DNA of 64,000 nucleotides from Thiomonas sp. X19 (GTDB taxonomy: Bacteria; Pseudomonadota; Gammaproteobacteria; Burkholderiales; Burkholderiaceae_C), in NCBI RefSeq assembly GCF_900089495.1, contig NZ_LT605203.1:669501-733500 (forward strand), read 5' to 3'. Shown piece after piece: positions 44,458 through 52,369 of this stretch. A model generated the notes under the pieces. It was not told the DNA's origin, made no database searches, and saw only the letters and a program-made list of their open reading frames with translations. The position numbers were made by a program, and so were the translations under genes. Positions within the stretch are counted from its first letter, which is position 1; every line of letters starts with the position of its first letter.

Positions 44458-45579
44458 ATGGTGGAGACCAGCAACAAGGGGGCACCCTTGCCTCGAGCGG
44501 GCGGAGCCTTTTTCAAGATCGACCAGGTGACGAAGCGCTTCGGCGATGTCACCGCGGTCGACAACATCGAACTCGACATCGCCAAGGGCGAAATCTTTGC
44601 CCTGCTCGGCTCCTCGGGCTGCGGCAAGTCCACCTTGCTGCGCATGCTCGCCGGGTTCGAGACGCCCAGCAGCGGCCGCGTGTTTCTGGCGGGCGAGGAC
44701 ATCACCGATCTGCCGCCCTACGAGCGTCCGATCAACATGATGTTCCAGTCCTACGCGCTGTTCCCGCACCTCACGGTGTTCGACAACATCGCCTTCGGCC
44801 TGCGCCGCGACAAGATGGACAAGCGGGCCGTGACCCAGCGGGTCGAGCAGATGCTCGATCTGGTGCAACTCAAGCCCTACGCCAAGCGCAAGCCGCACCA
44901 ACTCTCCGGCGGCCAGCAGCAGCGCGTGGCCCTGGCGCGCAGCCTGGCCAAGAGTCCCAAGATGCTGCTGCTCGACGAGCCTCTTGCTGCGCTCGACAAG
45001 AAGCTGCGCGAGCGCACCCAGCTCGAACTCGTGAGCATTCTGCGCAAGGTCGGCGTGACCTGCGTGATGGTCACGCACGATCAGGAAGAGGCCATGACCA
45101 TGGCCGACCGCATCGCCGTGATGCGCGAAGGCCGCTTCCTGCAACTGGGCACGCCCAGCGAAATCTACGAACACCCGCAGACCCGTTTCGTCGCCGACTT
45201 CATCGGCAACGTCAACCTGTTCGAAGGCCGCCTCGTCACCGACGAGCCCGACCACTGCGAAGTGCGTTGCGACGACGGCCTGTTCCACATCGGCCACGGC
45301 ATCGCCGGCACCCTGGGCATGGAGCTCAACGTCGCCCTGCGTCCCGAAAAAATCTTGCTCGAGGCCGGGCATCACGCGCACCCCAACAACGCCCTGCACG
45401 GGGTCATTTCCGCACGCTCCTACATGGGCAGCTACACCGTGTACGAACTGCAGTTGCCCACGCAGCGGCGCATGCGCGTCACCGTGTCCAACGCCGACCG
45501 CCATGCCGACCCTTTCGACGTCGGCACCGCGGTCACCGCGAGCTGGGCCGCCACCTCGCCCGTGGTCATCGTCGACTGA
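44458..45579 (+). CDS. potG: Putrescine ABC transporter ATPase (PotG-like)
   Basis: A 373-residue ABC ATPase: [20 protein letters not shown], Walker [22 protein letters not shown], signature [15 protein letters not shown], Walker [19 protein letters not shown]-loop [15 protein letters not shown], and a C-terminal TOBE domain ([11 protein letters not shown]). Order F-G-H-I and spacing to the permease (12 bases) match the Escherichia coli pot operon. It is clearly different from the ATPase at 33034, so the cell has two importers of this type. Confidence 0.92.
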   Translation: MVETSNKGAPLPRAGGAFFKIDQVTKRFGDVTAVDNIELDIAKGEIFALLGSSGCGKSTLLRMLAGFETPSSGRVFLAGEDITDLPPYERPINMMFQSYALFPHLTVFDNIAFGLRRDKMDKRAVTQRVEQMLDLVQLKPYAKRKPHQLSGGQQQRVALARSLAKSPKMLLLDEPLAALDKKLRERTQLELVSILRKVGVTCVMVTHDQEEAMTMADRIAVMREGRFLQLGTPSEIYEHPQTRFVADFIGNVNLFEGRLVTDEPDHCEVRCDDGLFHIGHGIAGTLGMELNVALRPEKILLEAGHHAHPNNALHGVISARSYMGSYTVYELQLPTQRRMRVTVSNADRHADPFDVGTAVTASWAATSPVVIVD

Positions 45580-45591
45580 AGGCGCGTCCTC

Positions 45592-46521
45592 ATGGCAGAC
45601 CTCGCTCCCCCGGCGGTTGGCAAACGCCCCGCAAAGCTCTTCAACTGGGGCCGGCTCGCCGTCATCGGCTCGCCGCAGCTCTGGCTCATTGCTTTCCTGC
45701 TCGCGCCCTTTTTCGTCCTGCTCAAGATCAGCCTGTCGGAAAGCAACGCCCTGGGCATCGGCTTCGATCCCATCATTTCCTACGTCAACGACAGCCTGCA
45801 GTTCAAGCTGCGCTTCGGCGCCTACCTCGCACTGGTGCGCGACAACCTCTACATCCTCACCTACCTCTCGTCGCTCTGGTATGCCTTCCTCACCACGGTG
45901 CTGTGCCTGGTGATCGGCTACCCGTTCTCCTACTTCCTGGCGCGCTCCAACCCCAATGTGCGTTCGGCGCTGCTGATGCTGGTGATGTTGCCGTTCTGGA
46001 CCTCCTTCCTCATCCGCATCTACGCCTGGAAAAACCTGCTCGACGTCAACGGCCTGATCAACCAGTTCCTCATGTGGGCCGGCATCATCCACACGCCGCT
46101 GCGCATGATGTTCACCGAGTTCTCCTTCATGATCGGCATGGTCTACGGCTACATCCCGTTCATGATCCTGCCGCTCTACGCCACGCTGGTCAAGCTCGAC
46201 ACCCGCATGATCGAGGCCGCCGCCGACCTCGGCGCCACACCGCTCAAGACCTTCTGGCTGGTGACCATTCCGCTGTCGCGCTCGGGCATCATCGCCGGCT
46301 CGCTGCTGGTGTTCATTCCGGCGGTGGGCGAGTACGTCATTCCTGAACTTCTGGCTGGCCCGTCCACGCTCAACATCGGCCGGGTGATGTGGAACGAGTT
46401 CTTCCTCAACCTCGACTGGCAGCGCGCCTCGGCCGTGGCCATCGTCATGATCATCCTCATCCTCGGGCCCATCGCGGTGTTCAACAAATACCAGACCAAG
46501 GCATTGGAGGCCGCGCGATGA
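45592..46521 (+). CDS. potH: Putrescine ABC transporter permease (PotH-like)
   Basis: A 309-residue inner-membrane permease with six helices; cytoplasmic N-terminus ending KRPAKLFNWGRL, first helix LWLIAFLLAPFFVLLKISL, and EAA loop IEAAADLGATPLKTFWLVTIPLSRSGI. Its stop codon overlaps the next start by four bases (ATGA), so PotH and PotI are made in equal amounts. It forms the heterodimeric channel with PotI. Confidence 0.92.
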   Translation: MADLAPPAVGKRPAKLFNWGRLAVIGSPQLWLIAFLLAPFFVLLKISLSESNALGIGFDPIISYVNDSLQFKLRFGAYLALVRDNLYILTYLSSLWYAFLTTVLCLVIGYPFSYFLARSNPNVRSALLMLVMLPFWTSFLIRIYAWKNLLDVNGLINQFLMWAGIIHTPLRMMFTEFSFMIGMVYGYIPFMILPLYATLVKLDTRMIEAAADLGATPLKTFWLVTIPLSRSGIIAGSLLVFIPAVGEYVIPELLAGPSTLNIGRVMWNEFFLNLDWQRASAVAIVMIILILGPIAVFNKYQTKALEAAR

Positions 46522-47402
46522 AACGGTCCTCGGCTTTGCCCACGGTCTGGATGATCCTGGTTTATTTCTTTCTCTACCTGCCCATCGTGGTGCTGGTGAT
46601 CTATTCCTTCAACGCCTCGAAGATGGTCACCCTCTGGGGCGGCTGGACGGTGGAGTGGTATGGCGCCGTGCTGCACGACCATCAGCTCATCTCCGCCCTC
46701 GCCCTCTCGCTCAAGGTGGCGCTGTCCACCGCCACCGCTTCGGTGGTGCTGGGCACGCTGGCGGCCTTCGCGCTCACGCGCTACCGGCGCTTCAAGGGCA
46801 AGAGCCTGCTCAATTTCATGATCAACATCCCGCTGGTCATGCCCACGGTGGTCATTGCGCTGGCGCTGCTGCTGTTTTTCGTCACCGTGCAAAAAACCAT
46901 CGGCTTCCCGCAAAAAGGCTTTCTCACCATTTTCATCGGCCACACCGTCATGGCCATCTCCTACGCCACCGTGGTGGTGCAGTCCCGCCTGAAGGAAATG
47001 GACCGCTCCATCGAAGAGGCCGCGATGGACCTCGGCGCGCGCCCCTTCCAGGTGTTCATGCTCGTCACCTTGCCGTCCATTTCGCAAGCCCTGGTGTCGG
47101 CCTGGCTGCTGGCGTTCTCGCTGTCCATCGACGAGGTGGTGATCTCCGCCTTCCTCTCCGGCCCCGGCGCCACCACGCTGCCCGTGGTCATCTTCTCGCG
47201 CGCCCGCCTGGGGCTGAACCCCACCATCAACGTCGTCGGTGCCATCACTGTGTATCTGGTGGTCGTCGCCGTGGCCATCAGCAGCGTGCTCATCGCCCGC
47301 CGCGAACGCCGGCGCGCTTTGGAAAGCGCCGCCGCCTACCGCCAGGAAATCGAGTTCCATCCCGGGGTGCATGCGGGAGATACCGGAATCGTGCTTTCGT
47401 AG
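46518..47402 (+). CDS. potI: Putrescine ABC transporter permease (PotI-like)
   Basis: A 294-residue permease, six helices, starting MKRSSALPTVWMILVYFFLY with the IPI-type motif LPIVVLVIYSFNASK. EAA loop: IEEAAMDLGARPFQVFMLVTL; helix motif FSLSIDEVVISAF is typical of PotC/PotI. Its ATG overlaps the potH stop. A hydrophilic tail (RRERRRALESAAAYRQEIEF) follows the last helix. The outer-membrane gene starts 34 bases later. Confidence 0.92.
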   Translation: MKRSSALPTVWMILVYFFLYLPIVVLVIYSFNASKMVTLWGGWTVEWYGAVLHDHQLISALALSLKVALSTATASVVLGTLAAFALTRYRRFKGKSLLNFMINIPLVMPTVVIALALLLFFVTVQKTIGFPQKGFLTIFIGHTVMAISYATVVVQSRLKEMDRSIEEAAMDLGARPFQVFMLVTLPSISQALVSAWLLAFSLSIDEVVISAFLSGPGATTLPVVIFSRARLGLNPTINVVGAITVYLVVVAVAISSVLIARRERRRALESAAAYRQEIEFHPGVHAGDTGIVLS

Positions 47403-47436
47403 TCCGTTCACAACCCACACTCTAGGGAGAGTCAAC

Positions 47437-48822
47437 ATGAAGCAGCCGTTCAAGTTATCGGTTCTGGCATTGAGCCTCGGACTCATGCCTGCCATCGCCA
47501 TGGCCGACACCAATGCCGACATCCTCAAGGAGCTGCAAGCCTTGCAGGCCAAGGTGCAGCAACTCGAGGCCCAGGTGAAAACCCAGCAGGCGCAAATCAA
47601 CGACAACCAAAAGGCGACGACCGAGGCGACCCAGGTCGCCAACCATGCGGACGTGCAAATCAGCGGCATCAAGCAGGCATCCGAGGGCTCCGGCCTGAAG
47701 GGCTTGACCATCACCGGCATGATCGCCCCGGCCTACGTCTACAACCAGGACCAGCAGGCCAGCTCCTTCGTCTTCCTCAACCGTTCCAACGGCGCGGCCG
47801 GCGGCAGCACCATTTACAACTACGACAACTCCTATTTCGGTGGCGCCTATATTTCCTTCGCCAAGGAAACCGAAGGCGGCACGAAGTGGACCCTGACCCT
47901 CGCGCCAGACCGCGGCGCTGGCAGCATCTTCAATGGCAGTTCCATCGTGCACGAGGCCTCGGTGTCCATGCCGCTGAACGGCGACAAGAACACGCGCCTG
48001 ATCGCCGGCCAGATTCCCGACTGGGAAGGCTACGAATCCACCTGGGACAACCAGACCAAGGCCATCACCCACAACCTGTTGTTCGACTTCACCGAAGTCA
48101 CGGCCTACACCGGCGCCGGCATGGACGTGACGCGCGGCAACTGGGAATGGAAGGCGATGTTGGCGAATGTCAATTCCGCGCGCTACTACTACAACGGCAA
48201 CGGCGGTCGCGCCCCCGCCGCAGTGTTCCGTGCCGATTACAGCGTGCCCGGCTACGACAACGCCGACATCGGTTTCTGGGGCTTGGTGGGCAAGTTGCCG
48301 AATGCTGCATTAGCCGCCGCCAACCCCGCTGGCGACACCAACTCCAGCACGGCCATGTTCGAGGTCGATGGTTACGTGACCAAGGGCGACTGGGGCTATT
48401 ACGGCCAGATCGGCTACGGCCAGCAAAGCCAAGCGGCCTATAACGGCGGTACCGCACGCTGGTATGGCTTGTCGGGCATGGGCACCTACAACTTCACGCC
48501 GCGCACCCTGGGTTTCGCACGCTTTGATTACTTGAACGATTCCAGGAATGGCGGTGGTTTGGTGGGTGGATTCAACGGGCCTGACGGCATCAACGGTTTC
48601 GGGCCTGATCCGGCATGCGTGGCAAGCGGTTCCACAACCTGCCCGGGTGCCAATCGCTACGCCCTGTCCCTGGGCATGAACTACCTCTACACCCAGTCGA
48701 CAACCTTGAAGCTCGAATACCGTTACGACCGTTCCAGCCTCAACAGCTTCTACAACGTCTCCAACGGCAGCTACAAGAACAACAACAACCTGCTCGCCGC
48801 CTCGGTGGTGGTGAGCTTCTGA
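47437..48822 (+). CDS. Outer-membrane channel protein (DUF3138-like porin)
   Basis: A 461-residue protein: signal peptide (LSVLALSLGLMPAIAMA, cleaved before DTNAD), a periplasmic coiled coil at ~25-75 (ILKELQALQAKVQQLEAQVK), then alternating beta-strand pattern to a C-terminal phenylalanine (ASVVVSF), the outer-membrane barrel signal. The layout resembles DUF3138/porin-like proteins of Burkholderiales. AGGGAGAG precedes the ATG. Placed after potFGHI, it is probably the outer-membrane entry pore for polyamines, a role inferred from context only. Confidence 0.82.
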   Translation: MKQPFKLSVLALSLGLMPAIAMADTNADILKELQALQAKVQQLEAQVKTQQAQINDNQKATTEATQVANHADVQISGIKQASEGSGLKGLTITGMIAPAYVYNQDQQASSFVFLNRSNGAAGGSTIYNYDNSYFGGAYISFAKETEGGTKWTLTLAPDRGAGSIFNGSSIVHEASVSMPLNGDKNTRLIAGQIPDWEGYESTWDNQTKAITHNLLFDFTEVTAYTGAGMDVTRGNWEWKAMLANVNSARYYYNGNGGRAPAAVFRADYSVPGYDNADIGFWGLVGKLPNAALAAANPAGDTNSSTAMFEVDGYVTKGDWGYYGQIGYGQQSQAAYNGGTARWYGLSGMGTYNFTPRTLGFARFDYLNDSRNGGGLVGGFNGPDGINGFGPDPACVASGSTTCPGANRYALSLGMNYLYTQSTTLKLEYRYDRSSLNSFYNVSNGSYKNNNNLLAASVVVSF

Positions 48823-49136
48823 TGGTCCAAGCGGTGGCGGGCGCAGCCTGCCACCGCCTCACCGCATTCAACCGCATGAACCACCCCGTCGCCTTCAACT
48901 CCGCCGGGGTGCAGCCCGAGCCCGGTGCCTGGCGGGTGCGTTACGACGCGCATGAAGAAGAATTCTGTGTCTTGCTCGAAGGCCTGACCCTCGCGGCCGA
49001 TGACGGCACAGCCCGGCAGTTCAGCGCTGGAGATGCTTTCGTCGTCCCTGGCGGCTTCACCGGCGTCTGGGAAAACCACAGTCGCGTGCGCAAGCATGAC
49101 GCCATCATGGCGCTGGCCGTACCCGCTTCCGGCTGA
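48822..49136 (+). CDS. Small cupin-domain protein
   Basis: A 104-residue single-domain cupin: RYDAHEEEFCVLLEGLTLAA holds the first motif (with Glu in place of one usual His), and GDAFVVPGGFTGVWENHS the second. The start overlaps the last base of the porin stop (TGATG), so it is translationally coupled to that gene; ATG 48876 (MNHPVAFNSAG) is an alternative. Cupins of this kind occur beside polyamine and amino-acid catabolic genes, sometimes as ligand sensors or isomerases. No function is established. Confidence 0.8.
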   Translation: MVQAVAGAACHRLTAFNRMNHPVAFNSAGVQPEPGAWRVRYDAHEEEFCVLLEGLTLAADDGTARQFSAGDAFVVPGGFTGVWENHSRVRKHDAIMALAVPASG

Positions 49137-49257
49137 TGCGGCTGCGGCGTATGCTGAGGCGGCCTGCCAGCCTCGGCCAGGGCAGGGTTTGCGTCCTGCA
49201 CGGTTGGCGCAACGCATTCCCAACAGCACAACACACCACAACACCCAGGAGATTCGC

Positions 49258-50772
49258 ATGAACGCCCCCAACCCCCGTGGACTCTGGCATGGCCGCGCTG
49301 CCGACTTGCTCGCGCGCGGCATCGACGGCCGCATGGTGATCGACGGCCATCGCTACCACGCCACCGACGGCCAGCTGTTCGACTGCATCTCCCCGCTCGA
49401 CGGCAAGGTCATCGCCCGCGTTGCCCGCGGCAAGGCGGCCGACGTGGCCCGCGCCGTGACCTCGGCCCGCGCCGCCTTCAACGACCGCCGCTGGGCGGGC
49501 CAGGCGCCGGCGCAGCGCAAGAAGGTGATGCTGGCTTTCGCCGAGCAACTGCGCGGCGCGCGCGAGGAACTCGCCCTGCTCGAAACCCTGGACATGGGCA
49601 AGCCGATCAAGAACAGCCTGTCCACCGACGTGCCCGGCGCCGCCCGCTGCATCCAGTGGTTCGGCGAGGCGGTGGACAAGATCTACGACGAAATCGCCCC
49701 CACCGGCGACAACGCGTTGGCCCTGGTCACGCGCCAGGCCATCGGCGTGGTCGGCGCCATCGTGCCCTGGAACTACCCGATGCTGATGGCCTCGTGGAAG
49801 CTGGGCCCGGCACTGGCCGCAGGCAACAGCGTGGTGCTCAAGCCCAGCGAAAAATCGCCGCTCACCGCGCTGCGCCTTGCCGAATTGGCGCTCGAAGCCG
49901 GGCTGCCCGAAGGCGTGTTCAACGTCGTTCCCGGCTTCGGCCACGAGGCCGGCGAGGCGCTGGCGCTGCACCTGGACGTGGACGCCATCGCCTTCACCGG
50001 CTCCACCCGCACCGGCCGGCGCATGCTCGACTACGCCAGCCGCAGCAACCTCAAGCGCGTGTACAACGAACTCGGCGGCAAGTCGGCCAACATCGTGTTC
50101 GCCGACTTCGACGACCTCGACCGCGCCGCCGCCACCGCCGCCGGCAGCATGTTCTACAACCAGGGCGAATCGTGCAACGCACCCTCGCGCTTGCTGGTGC
50201 AGGACACCATCGCCGACGCCTTCGTCGAAAAGCTCAAGGCGCTGGCCACTCAATACGCCCCCGCCGACCCGCTCGACCCCGGCACCGTGCTCGGCGCGCT
50301 GGTGGATGAAACCCAGACGCAGACGGTGATGGGCTACATCCAGGCCGGGCTGGACGAGGGCGCCCAGTGCGTCGCCGGCGGTCGCCGCGCGCTCGAAGCC
50401 ACCGGCGGCCAGTTCGTCGCCCCCACGGTGTTCGACGGCGTACGGAACGACATGAAAATCGCGCAGGAAGAAATTTTCGGCCCGGTGCTCGCGGTGATCC
50501 GCTTCAAGACCGAGGCGGAGGCGATCGCCATCGCCAACGACAGCGCCTACGGCCTGCATGCGGGCGTGTGGTCGCGCAGCCTCGACCGCGCGGTGCGCGT
50601 GTCGCGTGCGCTGCAAGCCGGCACGGTGCACGTGAATCAGTACGACGAAGACGACATCACCGTGCCTTTCGGCGGCGTCAAGCAGTCGGGCAATGGCCGC
50701 GACAAATCGCTCCACGCCTTCGACAAATACACCGAACTCAAGACCACCTGGATGCGCATCGAATCGGTCTGA
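49258..50772 (+). CDS. puuC: Gamma-glutamyl-gamma-aminobutyraldehyde dehydrogenase (PuuC-like)
   Basis: A 504-residue NAD(P)-dependent aldehyde dehydrogenase. Catalytic C306 in NQGESCNAPSRLL, general base E271 in NELGGKSAN, cofactor loop FTGSTRTGRRML, and IVPWNYPMLMASWKLGPALA. It oxidises the aldehyde made by the aminotransferase to gamma-glutamyl-GABA or GABA. AGGAG lies six bases before the ATG. Betaine-aldehyde or succinate-semialdehyde activity cannot be excluded from sequence; the neighbourhood favours the polyamine pathway. Confidence 0.9.
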   Translation: MNAPNPRGLWHGRAADLLARGIDGRMVIDGHRYHATDGQLFDCISPLDGKVIARVARGKAADVARAVTSARAAFNDRRWAGQAPAQRKKVMLAFAEQLRGAREELALLETLDMGKPIKNSLSTDVPGAARCIQWFGEAVDKIYDEIAPTGDNALALVTRQAIGVVGAIVPWNYPMLMASWKLGPALAAGNSVVLKPSEKSPLTALRLAELALEAGLPEGVFNVVPGFGHEAGEALALHLDVDAIAFTGSTRTGRRMLDYASRSNLKRVYNELGGKSANIVFADFDDLDRAAATAAGSMFYNQGESCNAPSRLLVQDTIADAFVEKLKALATQYAPADPLDPGTVLGALVDETQTQTVMGYIQAGLDEGAQCVAGGRRALEATGGQFVAPTVFDGVRNDMKIAQEEIFGPVLAVIRFKTEAEAIAIANDSAYGLHAGVWSRSLDRAVRVSRALQAGTVHVNQYDEDDITVPFGGVKQSGNGRDKSLHAFDKYTELKTTWMRIESV

Positions 50773-50790
50773 TTCAGCGCGATCGAACCT

Positions 50791-50874
50791 CGCTCTCCCC
50801 TTCCCGGCCTCCCCCACAGTGTGGGGGAGGGGTTGGGCGCCCTCCCCACTCGTGGGGAGGGCCGGGGTGGGGAA
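50791..50874 (+). repeat. Palindromic repeat family B, between puuC and gabT
   Basis: Two hairpins in the order seen at 20363-20442: CCTCCCCCAC...GTGGGGGAGG then CCCTCCCC...GGGGAGGG, closing with CCGGGGTGGGG. It ends 11 bases before the gabT ribosome binding site and may affect the message. Confidence 0.8.
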
Positions 50875-50895
50875 AACCTTTCACAAGGAGCCACC

Positions 50896-52185
50896 ATGAA
50901 CCATTCCCGCAACGAACAACTGCAAGCCCGCCGCGCCGCTGCCACGCCGCGCGGTGTCGGCGTGATGGCCAGTTTCTACGCCGACCGTGCCGAGGGCGCC
51001 GAGTTGTGGGACGTCGAAGGCCGCCGCTACATCGACTTCGCCGGCGGCATCGCCGTGATGAACGTCGGCCACCGCCATCCCAAGATCGTCGCCGCGCTGC
51101 AGGAGCAATTGAATCGCTTCACCCACACCTGCTACCAGGTCGTGCCGTATGAAAGCTATGTGAGTCTGGCCGAAAAGCTCAACGCGTTGACGCCCGGCAG
51201 CCACGCGAAAAAAACCGCGCTGTTCTCCACCGGCGCCGAGGCGGTGGAGAACGCCATCAAGATCGCCCGCGCCTACACCAAGCGCCCGGGGGTGATCGCC
51301 TTTGGCGGCGCCTTCCACGGCCGCAGCCTGTTCGCCGTCTCGCTCACCGGCAAGGTGCAGCCCTACAAGGCCGGCTTCGGCCCCTTCCCGGCCGAGATTT
51401 ATCACGCGCCGTTTCCCTGCCATTGCACCTCGCTGGACGAGACCAGGAAGGCCGTGGAGCATCTGTTCAAGGCCGACATCGAACCCTCCCGCGTGGCGGC
51501 CATCATTTTCGAGCCGGTGCAGGGCGAGGGCGGCTTCAATGTGATTCAGACCGAAGCCGTGAAATGGCTGCGCAAGCTCTGCGATGAGCATGGCATCGTG
51601 CTCATCGCCGACGAAGTTCAGACCGGGTTCGGGCGCACCGGCAAGATGTTCGCGATGGAACATTTTTTTGAGCGGACCGGCGTGCTTCCCGACCTGATGA
51701 CCATCGCCAAATCACTGGCTTCGGGCATGCCGCTGTCGGCGGTGACGGGCCGTGCCGAGATCATGGACGCACCCGCGCCCGGCGGCCTGGGCGGCACCTA
51801 TGCGGGCAATCCGCTGGCCATCGCCTCAGCGCATGCCGTGATCGAGGTGATGGAGCAGGAACAACTTCCCGCACGCGGCCAGAAACTCGGCGACCAGCTC
51901 CAGGCGCGATTGACCAGTCTGCGCGGGCAGGTGCTGCGGATCAGCGATGTGCGCGGACTGGGCGCGATGGTGGCGGTGGAGTTTGCCGATCCGAAAACCG
52001 GCGCACCCGACGCCGACGTGACCAAGCGGGTGCAAGCCGCGGCGCTGGAGCGCGGGCTCATCCTGCTGAGCTGCGGTGTGAACGGCAATGTGCTGCGCTT
52101 CCTGTTCCCGCTGACCATTCCCGACGCCCTGTTCGCTGAAGCGCTGGACGTGCTGCAAGCCGCGCTGCTGGACGCGGGTCGCTGA
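50896..52185 (+). CDS. gabT: 4-aminobutyrate aminotransferase
   Basis: A 429-residue class III aminotransferase converting GABA plus 2-oxoglutarate to succinate semialdehyde plus glutamate. The PLP lysine is K272 in MTIAKSLASGMPLSAVTG; FEPVQGEGGFNV, LIADEVQTGFGRTGKMFAME and AFGGAFHGRS are GabT hallmarks. AAGGAG precedes the ATG. It closes the putrescine route in this cluster; succinate-semialdehyde dehydrogenase (gabD) is not in the window. The distant MocR/GabR-like gene at 31114 is a candidate regulator. Confidence 0.94.
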   Translation: MNHSRNEQLQARRAAATPRGVGVMASFYADRAEGAELWDVEGRRYIDFAGGIAVMNVGHRHPKIVAALQEQLNRFTHTCYQVVPYESYVSLAEKLNALTPGSHAKKTALFSTGAEAVENAIKIARAYTKRPGVIAFGGAFHGRSLFAVSLTGKVQPYKAGFGPFPAEIYHAPFPCHCTSLDETRKAVEHLFKADIEPSRVAAIIFEPVQGEGGFNVIQTEAVKWLRKLCDEHGIVLIADEVQTGFGRTGKMFAMEHFFERTGVLPDLMTIAKSLASGMPLSAVTGRAEIMDAPAPGGLGGTYAGNPLAIASAHAVIEVMEQEQLPARGQKLGDQLQARLTSLRGQVLRISDVRGLGAMVAVEFADPKTGAPDADVTKRVQAAALERGLILLSCGVNGNVLRFLFPLTIPDALFAEALDVLQAALLDAGR

Positions 52186-52369
52186 CAAACGCGCGACGGC
52201 GATGGAGGCGTGGCAACTCACCGGGCAGCGCACAAGGCGCCAACACCCTGCCGGCGCAGTTCACCGACTGCAGGGCGTGGCCAAGGGCAAGCCGCTGCCG
52301 CTGCATGAGCTCGGCAACGTGTCGCGCCGCGGGGCTGATTCTGCCGGGTCGCCACGCAGGCCAATCGGC

